NCBI GenBank assembly: GCA_003488145.1
Contig: DNMQ01000195.1
Coordinates: 1 to 5,424 of the forward strand
Direction of reading: 5' to 3'
DNA: 5,424 bases
Origin: Pseudomonas sp.
Lineage (GTDB): Bacteria > Pseudomonadota > Gammaproteobacteria > Pseudomonadales > Pseudomonadaceae
How positions within the stretch are numbered: the stretch's first letter is position 1; the number at the start of each line of letters is the position of its first letter. Under the pieces are notes generated by a model. That model ran no database searches. It had not been told where the DNA came from and saw only the letters and a list, made by a program, of their open reading frames with translations. This document shows positions 1 to 5,424 of this stretch, piece after piece. Position numbers and translations under genes: made by a program.

Positions 1-572
1 ATCGCCGCGAACAGGCCGATGGCCGTGGCGATCAGCGCTTCGGCGATGCCCGGCGCGACGGTCGAGAGCGTCGCCTGTTGCACCTGCGACAGGCCGAGGA
101 AGGAATTCATGATCCCCCACACGGTGCCGAACAGGCCGATGTAAGGGCTGACCGAGCCGACCGTAGCGAGAAACTGCAGGCCCTTCTCCAGACGCTCCTC
201 CTGTTCGGCGACAGCCACGTACAGGCTGCGCTCGACACCCTGCGCCACCACATCCGGCGCGATCCCCGGCTGGCGTTGCAGCTGGGCGAACTCGCCGTAA
301 CCGGCGAGGAAGATGCGCTGCAGCGCGGCCTCGTCCGGCAACGGCTGCGCCTGGCCTTCGCGATAGAGCTGGGCAAGATCGCCGCCCTGCCGGAAGCGCT
401 GCAGGAAGCCGCGCTGCAGGCGTTCGGCGCTGCGCAACGCCACACTGCGACGGATGATCAGGTACCAGCTCGAAACCGAGGCCAGGACCAGAATCATCAT
501 CACCGCCTGGACCACGAGGCTGGCTTCGCTGATCAAACCCCAGATGGACATGTGCTCGAGAGTCGTTTGCAT
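1..572 (-). CDS. TolQ/ExbB-family proton channel subunit (3' end missing)
   Basis: The first 190 residues of a MotA/TolQ/ExbB inner-membrane protein are visible; the reading frame runs off the left edge. The family usually has about 230 residues, so roughly 40 C-terminal residues are missing. These proteins form the proton-conducting motor that, with ExbD or TolR, energises TonB or TolA. A first membrane helix lies at about residues 18-40. A long polar cytoplasmic stretch follows, then helix two at about 134-157 with the hallmark GLFGTVWGIMNSF (146-158), and helix three beginning at VAPGIAEALIATAIGLFAA (172-190). The channel threonines of the family appear to be T150 and T183. The ATG at 572 is supported by AGGAGG (582-587), nine bases upstream. 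The N-terminus looks TolQ-like and the MNSF segment looks ExbB-like, so I leave the symbol open. Its place behind a TonB-dependent receptor and phytase argues for an ExbB role in powering that receptor. The family call is firm; the paralogue call is inferred. Confidence 0.93.
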   Translation of the reverse strand, partial: MQTTLEHMSIWGLISEASLVVQAVMMILVLASVSSWYLIIRRSVALRSAERLQRGFLQRFRQGGDLAQLYREGQAQPLPDEAALQRIFLAGYGEFAQLQRQPGIAPDVVAQGVERSLYVAVAEQEERLEKGLQFLATVGSVSPYIGLFGTVWGIMNSFLGLSQVQQATLSTVAPGIAEALIATAIGLFAA

Positions 573-585
573 GAATCGTTTCCTC

Positions 586-603
586 CTGCCCCGACTGGGG
601 CAG
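586..603 (-). promoter_or_regulatory. Intercistronic hairpin touching the ExbB/TolQ-like gene's ribosome binding site
   Basis: A perfect 7-bp inverted repeat (CTGCCCC and GGGGCAG) closes a 4-base loop in the 69-base gap between the phytase stop and the channel-gene start. In the mRNA its 3' arm ends in AG, the first two bases of the AGGAGG Shine-Dalgarno sequence (582-587). No U-tract follows, so it is not a standard intrinsic terminator. It could tune translation of the channel gene or stabilise a processed mRNA end. The structure is directly visible; its function is inferred. Confidence 0.55.
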
Positions 604-641
604 CTGCTATTGGATGGCGGGTCGGTTAGCGGGCGATGACG

Positions 642-2558
642 TCAGTCCAGCCCCAGCGCATCGGCGATCGCCGACCAGGGCAGGTACTTGTAGTTCTGCG
701 TGCCCTCGGGCATGCGCTTGCGGCCGTCCTGCACCACCAGCATTCCGCGGTTCCAGATGCCGCCGAGGTTGGCCGAGGTGACTTCCAGCCCATCGGTCTC
801 GGACGCTCCGTCGATGCCGCGCTCGGCGTTCAGGCCGATGCGGAAGGCGCCGCGCACGGCGTAGGGGGCCTGGGCATCGAGCACCACGTAGCTGTCGTTG
901 CCCTGGCTGGAAATCACCAGGTAGTCACCGCGCTCGCCGTGGTAGATGGCCAGACCTTCGATGTCGTCGTAGACCGGCCCGCCGACACCGATGACCTGTT
1001 CCGGCATTCCCGGCACTTCGGCGCGGGCATCGACCGCCCACACCGCGACGTCTTCCTCACCGACGAACAGCCGCTCGCTGCGGTCGTCGGCCACGCAGCC
1101 CTCGGGCTGACTGTCCAGCTTGAAGCGCCGCACCAGCTCGCCACGCGGCTGGCCGGAGCTTCCATCGAGGCGGTACTGCAGGAAGGTGCCGTCCTTGTCG
1201 TTGGCGATGGCGTAGGTAGTGCCCTGGCGATCCTGAAACATGCACAGGCCATAGATTTCGCTCAGCGGCGTGGCGACCTCACCGACATCGCGGAGCACCC
1301 CGCTCGCCCGGTCGATGGCGAACAGGTGCAGGCTGTTGTGATCGCGATTGCTGGCCACGGCCAGGTCCACGCGCTTGCTGCCGAGGCGGAAGCCGCTGCG
1401 CACATCGACGTTGTTCAGCCGGCCGGCGCGCAGGTCCTGCACCTGACGGCCGTCCAGGTCGTACACCACCAGCCCGCCCTTCTTGTCGGTGCCAAGCACG
1501 CGGCTCTGCGCCGGATCGCGCGGATGGACCCAGATCGCCGGATCATCGGCGGCATCACCCAGACTCGGCACCGGGCCGGTCTCCACCGCGGCCGGCAGGC
1601 TGACGATCGGCGCGGCTTGCGACAGCGCGGTCGGTTGCCAGTCCAGACGGGCCGACTGCAGGCCGCGTTCGTCCGCCAGCAGCAGCTCGACGCCCTCGGC
1701 ACCGCGGCGCGCGCTGATGCGTTCCGGTTCGTCGAAACCGTCCAGTGCGATGACCTCATCGGCTTGCCAGCCGGCTTCGTTCTGCCGGTACAGATGCAGC
1801 ACCGAGGCTTCGGGATCGAGCGCTAGCAGTCCGCCCGGCACCAGGGTCATGCCCGCTGCGGCATGGGCCAGGCTGCCGAACGGCTGGCGCAGATCGACCG
1901 GCTCACGCTGCAACGGCGCCTCGGCGTCGGCCGGGTAACGCCAAAAGCCGACGGACTCCTCGTTGACATAGAGCTGCCCACTGGCATCGTCCGTCTGGCA
2001 GAAGGCGCTCTGCGGCGGCAGGCTGAGCCCGCGCACCCGCCGCGCCTCATCGAGCAGGCGGCCCTGACTGCCGACCAGCCATTGCTCGCCGACGCCCTCC
2101 TCACCGAGCAGAAACACGAAGTCGTTGTGCGCGCTGTCGCGGTACAGGCAAAGCCCCTCGATGGCGAATGCTGTGCGCGGCAGGTACAGCGGCTGGCTCC
2201 AGGCACGCGCGGCATTCAGGCCGATCAGCATCGCCTGCTGGCGCTTGCGCTCGACCGTGGCGAGCAGCAGGCCCTGGCGGTCGACGCGATGGTCCAGTCC
2301 TTCGAAGCGCCCGGCGTGGCGCGCCAGGCTGTTACCGGCGGCATCCAGCAGCTGCAGGCCCTGGTCATCGACCTGCACACGGTCGGCGCCGGTCCAGGGG
2401 GTGTCGCCGTTTAGCAGCTGGGCGTACTCGAGGCCGACCAGCAGCGGTTCGCTGATGTTCAGCTGGGCCGACTTCGCCGGTGTATCTGGTTGCGTGGACT
2501 GGCAGGCCGCCAATGCGATGCACAGGCCGAGCAGCATGGTTTTGGGTAATGCGTTCAT
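642..2558 (-). CDS. Beta-propeller 3-phytase, lipoprotein with two propeller domains
   Basis: A 638-residue lipoprotein phytase, which in this family removes phosphates from inositol hexakisphosphate using calcium. A short hydrophobic signal ends in lipobox LAAC with C19; Q20 follows, which favours an outer-membrane location. The C-terminal domain (about 325-638) carries the family landmarks: DDPAIW (338-343), TDKK (357-360), NNVDVR (382-387), SNRDHNS (403-409), ANDKDG (452-457), SQPEGC (483-488), EED (501-503), DDIEGLAIY (531-539), SETDG (587-591) and QDG (610-612). The N-terminal region (about 30-310) is a diverged copy that lacks the metal and phosphate motifs. A typical single-domain Bacillus enzyme is about 380 residues, so this is the tandem form. 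I chose the ATG at 2558, which places the lipobox correctly; a GTG at 2618 would bury the signal under 20 extra residues. The Shine-Dalgarno sequence is weak (GGA, six bases upstream). The gene lies 75 bases after the receptor gene, probably in the same operon. Confidence 0.95.
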   Translation of the reverse strand: MNALPKTMLLGLCIALAACQSTQPDTPAKSAQLNISEPLLVGLEYAQLLNGDTPWTGADRVQVDDQGLQLLDAAGNSLARHAGRFEGLDHRVDRQGLLLATVERKRQQAMLIGLNAARAWSQPLYLPRTAFAIEGLCLYRDSAHNDFVFLLGEEGVGEQWLVGSQGRLLDEARRVRGLSLPPQSAFCQTDDASGQLYVNEESVGFWRYPADAEAPLQREPVDLRQPFGSLAHAAAGMTLVPGGLLALDPEASVLHLYRQNEAGWQADEVIALDGFDEPERISARRGAEGVELLLADERGLQSARLDWQPTALSQAAPIVSLPAAVETGPVPSLGDAADDPAIWVHPRDPAQSRVLGTDKKGGLVVYDLDGRQVQDLRAGRLNNVDVRSGFRLGSKRVDLAVASNRDHNSLHLFAIDRASGVLRDVGEVATPLSEIYGLCMFQDRQGTTYAIANDKDGTFLQYRLDGSSGQPRGELVRRFKLDSQPEGCVADDRSERLFVGEEDVAVWAVDARAEVPGMPEQVIGVGGPVYDDIEGLAIYHGERGDYLVISSQGNDSYVVLDAQAPYAVRGAFRIGLNAERGIDGASETDGLEVTSANLGGIWNRGMLVVQDGRKRMPEGTQNYKYLPWSAIADALGLD

Positions 2559-2570
2559 GGTGTATCCATT

Positions 2571-2584
2571 CAGGCTGCCGCCTG
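2571..2584 (-). other. Small hairpin just upstream of the phytase start
   Basis: A 5-bp inverted repeat (CAGGC and GCCTG) with a 4-base loop ends 12 bases before the phytase ATG and directly abuts the larger intercistronic hairpin. It sits next to the weak Shine-Dalgarno region, AATGGAT. It is short enough to be chance in GC-rich DNA, so functional confidence is low. Confidence 0.3.
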
Positions 2585-2621
2585 CCGGCGCCCGACCGAA
2601 AAGGGGAACGGCGGGCACCGG
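2585..2621 (-). promoter_or_regulatory. Strong intercistronic hairpin between receptor and phytase genes
   Basis: In the mRNA the arms CCGGUGCCCG (2612-2621) and CGGGCGCCGG (2585-2594) pair over 10 bp with a single G-U wobble. With one bulged base the stem gains three further C-G/G-C pairs (2596-2598 with 2609-2611), leaving a 10-base loop. It starts 12 bases past the receptor stop. No U-run follows, so it is not a classic terminator. Possible roles are protecting the 3' end of the receptor mRNA, partial attenuation, or setting receptor-to-phytase stoichiometry. The G-U wobble pairs in minus-strand RNA but would be a C-A mismatch in plus-strand RNA, which fits a role in this operon's transcript. 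Confidence 0.55.
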
Positions 2622-2633
2622 AGCGGCATGGGG

Positions 2634-5117
2634 TCAGAAGTGGGTGAGGGTCAGGCCGAGCTTGTAGGTCGGGCCGTACTCTTCGTACTGGGCGTTGTAG
2701 GCGCGGCGGCCGCTGTAGACGTAGTAGGACTCGTCCGTCAGGTTCAGCGCCTCGAAGGTCAGCTGCAGGCTCGGCGTGAGGAAGTAGCCGGCCTTGAAGT
2801 CGACGAACAGCTGGTCGTCGACGTACAGGTCGTGCGCCTCGTCGTCGATGCCAGCCACCTCGTAGAGGTAGTCCGACTTGTAGTTCGCAGCCAGGCGCAG
2901 GTTGAGCCGGTCGTTTTCCCAGCCGAGCATCAGGTTGCCGACCGTGTCGGAGTGATTCGGCAGGTCGATGCTGCGCTGCATGCCCTGCCCTTCGATGTCC
3001 GCGTCGGACTGGCTGAAGGTGGCGTTGGCGCCCAGCAACAGACCGTTCCACGGCGCCGGCAGCCAGTCGAGCTTCTGCGAGTAGGCCAGCTCCAGGCCGT
3101 AGAGCTTCGCGCTGCTGCCGTTCTGGAAACTGAGCGCTTCGTCGAACGCGGCCCACTGGCCGGTGCCGGCCAGATCGGTGTTGTAGATGAAGTTGTCGAT
3201 GTCCTTGTAGAACAGGTACGCCGACACCACGCCGGCGCGGCCCATGTAGTGCTCGATGCCAAGGTCGTAGTTGATCGATTCCAGCGGCTTGAGATCGGGG
3301 TTGCCGAACTCGGCGTCGTTGCCGTCGATGACGAAACCGGGCGCCAGCTGGCCGAAGGTCGGGCGCACCACGCTGTTGGTCCAGGCGGCACGGATCATGG
3401 TGTCGTCGGTCAGTTGGTAGCGCAGGTGCAGCCCCGGCAGCCAGTGGTCATAACGACTGCTGCTGGAGATCGACTCAAACTGGTCATCGCGCAGGCCGGT
3501 GCCCTTGGCGCGAAAGCGCGTGCCCTCGTAGCGCAGGCCGGCGATGACGCGCCAGCGGTCGATATCCACGGTGTTCATCAGGTAGGCGGCGTTGATGTCC
3601 TCGTGCATGTCGAAGTCGTTGATGCGCGACTCCTCCTCGTCGTAGAACTCGCTGGCATCCAGACCGCCAATCGCGCCCTCGATGGCCGAGGCACTGATGC
3701 CCGGGCCGAAGCGGCCGAGCGCATAGTCGACGTTGCCGCCCTGAAAGTCGGCCAGAGTCAGGTCGTCGAAATCGTCGTATTTCCAGACCTCGTTATCGTT
3801 GTCCTTGTGCCGGCGGCTGAGCTTGCCGCCGAACTTGGCCTGCGCGGCGTAACCCTGGATGTCGTACTCGCGCGCCAGGTCCAGGCGGATGTTCTTCTCG
3901 CGGTCGCGGGTGTCGCTTTTCTCCCACTCCACTTCATCCAGCTCGAAGGACGCCGGGTCGTAGAAGGACGAATCGATCGTCAGGCGCGGCTTGCGGCTGC
4001 TGGAAAAGCCGGCATCGGCGAAATCGCCCTCGAAAGTCGCGCTGGCGATACCGCCCGGATTGCGCTCGCGCGACTGGCTGTAACCGGCCTGCCCGCTCAG
4101 GGTCCACAGGCCCATCATGCGTTCGCCGCCGAACACGTAGGACTGCACGGTCTGGGTGTCCTCGCGGGACTTCAGCTCGCGCCAGCCCTCGGCGTCACCG
4201 GTCTCGCCCGGCAGCTGCGAATCCTCGAAGGCGACACCGGCGGCGTTACGCGTTTCGGTGTCCTTGAAGCGGCTGTACAGCGTGCGCAGGTAGTAGCTGC
4301 TGACATCGTCCGGCTTGTAGTCGAAGTTCAGCCCGAAGCCGGTGCGCTCTCGGGTGATCTCGTAGTCGCGCTGCTCGAGTTCCTCCAGCCGCGCGCCGTC
4401 GTCGGCGAAGTCCCACTTGCCGCCGGTCTCGACGTTGTCCGAGCCGAAGTCGCGCTCCTGCCAGCTGACGGCTGCGGCGACGCCGAAATTGTCGACGCCA
4501 TCGCCCAGGCTGAAGCGGTCGCTGATGGCGCCGGAGAATTTCGGGCTGGTCTTGTCGACGTTGTCGTCATGGCTGCCCTCGCCGCTGAGGCTGTAGAACA
4601 GCCCGTCATGGTCGAAGGCCGACAGGCTCTGTACCTCGATGGTGCCGCCCAGGGAATTGGCATCCATGTCCGGCGTCAGCGTCTTGACCACCGACAGCGA
4701 CTGCACCAGCTCCGATGGCAGCACGTCGAGCGCCACGGCACGGCGATCGCTCTCCGGCGATGGGACCAGGGTGCCGTTGATGGTGACGCTGTTCAGGTCC
4801 GGCGCGATGCCGCGCACGCTGACGAAGCGCCCTTCGCCCTGGTCGCGCTCGACCGAGATGCCCGGAATGCGCTGCAGCGCCTCGGCGGCGTTGTCGTCCG
4901 GCAGCTGGCCGATGCCGTCTGCATGCACCACGCTCTTCACGCTGTCGGAATTGCGCTGGTCCTTCAGTGCCTCGTCGATGCTGACCGCTTGGCCAATGAC
5001 TTCGACGTGCTCCATGACAAGCGGCTCCTCGGCCCAGGCCGAACCGGCGCTGACGGCCAGGGCCAGCAGGCTGATGCGGAATCCTGCATGGCGGATGCCG
5101 CTGCGGTATGTGCTCAT
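2634..5117 (-). CDS. TonB-dependent outer-membrane receptor, probable phytate or inositol-phosphate transporter
   Basis: An 827-residue outer-membrane receptor. A Sec signal peptide covers residues 1-29, cleaved after AWA. A TonB-box-like HVEVIG (37-42) follows directly, then a plug domain (about 48-163) with LPDDNAAEALQRIPG (72-86), ERDQGEGRFVSVRG (90-103), NG (114-115) and SLGGTIEV (155-162). These segments match the TonB-Xanth-Caul type of receptor. The remainder (about 168-827) is the 22-strand barrel, ending in alternating LTLTHF with a terminal Phe as expected for outer-membrane insertion. There is no N-terminal signalling (STN) domain, so it should not act as a sigma/anti-sigma transducer. 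The stretch 439-510 is strikingly acidic and probably forms an extracellular loop. The ATG at 5117 is preferred over an in-frame TTG two codons earlier because GGGGGA (5124-5129) is correctly spaced from it. The substrate is inferred from the downstream phytase; the family also imports sugars and metal chelates. Confidence 0.95.
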   Translation of the reverse strand: MSTYRSGIRHAGFRISLLALAVSAGSAWAEEPLVMEHVEVIGQAVSIDEALKDQRNSDSVKSVVHADGIGQLPDDNAAEALQRIPGISVERDQGEGRFVSVRGIAPDLNSVTINGTLVPSPESDRRAVALDVLPSELVQSLSVVKTLTPDMDANSLGGTIEVQSLSAFDHDGLFYSLSGEGSHDDNVDKTSPKFSGAISDRFSLGDGVDNFGVAAAVSWQERDFGSDNVETGGKWDFADDGARLEELEQRDYEITRERTGFGLNFDYKPDDVSSYYLRTLYSRFKDTETRNAAGVAFEDSQLPGETGDAEGWRELKSREDTQTVQSYVFGGERMMGLWTLSGQAGYSQSRERNPGGIASATFEGDFADAGFSSSRKPRLTIDSSFYDPASFELDEVEWEKSDTRDREKNIRLDLAREYDIQGYAAQAKFGGKLSRRHKDNDNEVWKYDDFDDLTLADFQGGNVDYALGRFGPGISASAIEGAIGGLDASEFYDEEESRINDFDMHEDINAAYLMNTVDIDRWRVIAGLRYEGTRFRAKGTGLRDDQFESISSSSRYDHWLPGLHLRYQLTDDTMIRAAWTNSVVRPTFGQLAPGFVIDGNDAEFGNPDLKPLESINYDLGIEHYMGRAGVVSAYLFYKDIDNFIYNTDLAGTGQWAAFDEALSFQNGSSAKLYGLELAYSQKLDWLPAPWNGLLLGANATFSQSDADIEGQGMQRSIDLPNHSDTVGNLMLGWENDRLNLRLAANYKSDYLYEVAGIDDEAHDLYVDDQLFVDFKAGYFLTPSLQLTFEALNLTDESYYVYSGRRAYNAQYEEYGPTYKLGLTLTHF

Positions 5118-5123
5118 GAACAA

Positions 5124-5129
5124 TCCCCC
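5124..5129 (-). promoter_or_regulatory. Ribosome binding site of the receptor gene
   Basis: GGGGGA in the mRNA lies six bases upstream of the ATG at 5117. This spacing decides between that ATG and the TTG at 5121-5123, which would almost touch the Shine-Dalgarno sequence. Confidence 0.7.
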
Positions 5130-5141
5130 GAACGGTGTTTA

Positions 5142-5156
5142 CCGGGTCCATCCCGG
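5142..5156 (-). promoter_or_regulatory. Leader hairpin presenting AUGGA, possible RsmA/CsrA site
   Basis: In the mRNA, CCGGG and CCCGG pair over 5 bp and leave AUGGA as the loop. ANGGA in a hairpin loop is the core of known RsmA/CsrA binding sites. The hairpin lies 12 bases upstream of the receptor's Shine-Dalgarno sequence. Its 3' arm contains a CCC that could instead pair with the G-run of that Shine-Dalgarno sequence, so two alternative folds are conceivable. The loop has five bases rather than the more usual six. Structure and motif are visible; protein binding is inferred. Confidence 0.35.
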
Positions 5157-5183
5157 AACTGCAGCGGACGGTAGGTGGGGGAT

Positions 5184-5201
5184 ATGGCGGTTCTGTGACA
5201 G
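5184..5201 (-). promoter_or_regulatory. Putative PhoB box upstream of the operon
   Basis: On the minus strand CTGTCAC, a 4-base spacer AGAA and CCGCCAT reproduce the PhoB-box layout of two CTGTCAT-like 7-mers at an 11-base period. The matches are 6/7 and 5/7. The spacer is mostly A, as in known boxes. The box ends 66 bases before the receptor ATG. A weak candidate -10 hexamer, TACCGT (5168-5173), lies 10 bases downstream of it, a spacing typical of PhoB promoters where the box replaces the -35. Control by phosphate starvation would suit a phytase operon. The second half-site and the -10 are imperfect, so this remains a candidate. Confidence 0.5.
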
Positions 5202-5208
5202 GAGGTTC

Positions 5209-5239
5209 GGGGAGGGCTTGGAACAGGGGGTTTTCGGGG
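5209..5239 (+). other. G-rich tract with quadruplex potential
   Basis: Four runs of three to five G (5209-5212, 5214-5216, 5226-5230, 5236-5239) are separated by 1, 9 and 5 bases. This is near the usual quadruplex pattern, but the middle loop exceeds the common limit of seven. It lies on the template strand of the receptor gene, immediately upstream of the putative PhoB box. Folding is unproven. Confidence 0.3.
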
Positions 5240-5296
5240 ATTTTGCGAGCGGGATTGAGCTGATATGACCTGTTTTTGAGCGCGACCATAGCTTTG

Positions 5297-5322
5297 TGGT
5301 GCGGTGGATAAGCACCGCGCCA
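5297..5322 (+). repeat. Imperfect inverted repeat upstream of the operon promoter region
   Basis: TGGTGCGGTG (5297-5306) and CACCGCGCCA (5313-5322) pair over 10 bp with one T-G wobble and a 6-base loop. The wobble pairs in plus-strand RNA and would be a mismatch in minus-strand RNA. A run of five T begins seven bases later (5330-5334), too far away for a textbook intrinsic terminator. It may be a relaxed terminator for a gene to the right or part of the neighbouring repeat element. Confidence 0.35.
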
Positions 5323-5355
5323 AGTCCGATTTTTCGTGTATCCGGTAGCTCTGTT

Positions 5356-5401
5356 TCGCCCTGCTGGGCGACCTACTTTTTCCAGTCGCGGAAAAAGTAG
5401 G
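5356..5401. repeat. Two-hairpin palindromic intergenic repeat, Pseudomonas type
   Basis: Two perfect inverted repeats sit back to back. The first has TCGCCC and GGGCGA (5356-5371) around a 4-base loop. The second has 12-bp arms CCTACTTTTTCC and GGAAAAAGTAGG (5372-5401) around a 6-base loop. From memory, the arrangement (GGGCGA, then a CCTACTTT...AAAGTAGG palindrome, then a tail ending CCCCTGCATCC) resembles a repeat scattered between genes in Pseudomonas genomes. The element probably continues through the tail to 5424 and beyond the window. The palindrome could also act as a bidirectional terminator isolating the operon from its right-hand neighbour. The symmetry is directly visible; family membership is recollection. 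Confidence 0.65.
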
Positions 5402-5424
5402 CAAAAACGCTTGCCCCTGCATCC

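Noticed and set aside
78..629. 183-residue plus-strand frame over the channel gene
   Set aside because: The minus strand carries an unmistakable TolQ/ExbB protein over the same bases. The plus-strand translation has no transmembrane or domain character.
636..1826. 396-residue open frame on the plus strand opposite the phytase gene
   Set aside because: It has the same antisense codon-bias origin, rich in A, V, H, Q and D with no domain. The opposite strand has clear phytase motifs through the whole interval.
2559..2618. Upstream GTG start for the phytase at 2618
   Set aside because: It would add 20 residues ahead of a well-formed lipoprotein signal and would start inside the intercistronic hairpin. 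The ATG at 2558 gives a normal lipobox position.
5118..5123. TTG start for the receptor two codons upstream of the ATG
   Set aside because: It leaves only the stop-gap of the GGGGGA Shine-Dalgarno sequence with no spacing, while the ATG at 5117 has six bases.
2628..5174. 848-residue open frame on the plus strand opposite the receptor gene
   Set aside because: It mirrors the receptor gene almost end to end and arises from GC-rich codon bias. Its translation is a low-complexity mix of V, A, Q, L and R with no recognisable domain, whereas the minus strand encodes a textbook receptor.
5118..5300. Fur box or iron-starvation promoter upstream of the receptor
   Set aside because: I found no GATAAT-type 19-base palindrome. 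The receptor also lacks the N-terminal signalling domain seen in iron-siderophore transducers.
5297..5334. Plus-strand intrinsic terminator
   Set aside because: The stem is good, but the T-run starts seven bases after it and no plus-strand gene precedes it in the window, so I list only the inverted repeat.
5114..5422. 102-residue minus-strand frame in the region upstream of the receptor gene
   Set aside because: It is translated from the palindromic repeat and promoter region and runs into the receptor start in another frame. The composition is unlike a folded protein.
1..5424. CRISPR array, insertion sequence, tRNA or rRNA
   Set aside because: No regularly spaced repeats, transposase-like frames, cloverleaf or ribosomal sequence were seen on either strand.

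Overview
The window is GC-rich and reads as chromosomal DNA of a gammaproteobacterium, most likely Pseudomonas or a close relative. The evidence is strong GC bias at third codon positions, the protein styles, and a palindromic element at the right edge resembling intergenic repeats I recall from Pseudomonas genomes. The genus is an inference, because no marker gene is present.

All three real genes lie on the minus strand and run right to left as one apparent operon. First comes a TonB-dependent outer-membrane receptor (2634-5117). Next is a lipoprotein beta-propeller phytase with a degenerate first propeller and an intact second one (642-2558). Last is a TolQ/ExbB-family proton-channel subunit (1-572), cut by the left edge. 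The intergenic gaps are 75 and 69 bases. Each contains a strong hairpin and neither hairpin has a U-tract, so I read them as processing, stability or translation-control structures rather than terminators. Partner genes of the ExbD/TolR and TonB type would be expected just beyond position 1, but they cannot be seen here.

The 307 bases to the right of the receptor start (5118-5424) carry no convincing gene. They hold a good Shine-Dalgarno sequence, a small leader hairpin with AUGGA in its loop, a PhoB-box-like direct repeat 66 bases upstream of the receptor start, a G-rich tract, a hairpin at 5297-5322, and a two-hairpin repeat element at 5356-5401.

Working model (inference): under phosphate starvation PhoB switches on the operon. 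The receptor brings phytate, metal-phytate or a lower inositol phosphate across the outer membrane, powered by a dedicated ExbB-type complex. The membrane-anchored phytase then releases phosphate. This would be a self-contained system for acquiring phosphate from phytate. Association of beta-propeller phytases with TonB-dependent receptors has been noted before in Gram-negative bacteria. The co-encoded energiser, the acidic receptor loop and the possible PhoB and RsmA controls are the parts most worth a second look.
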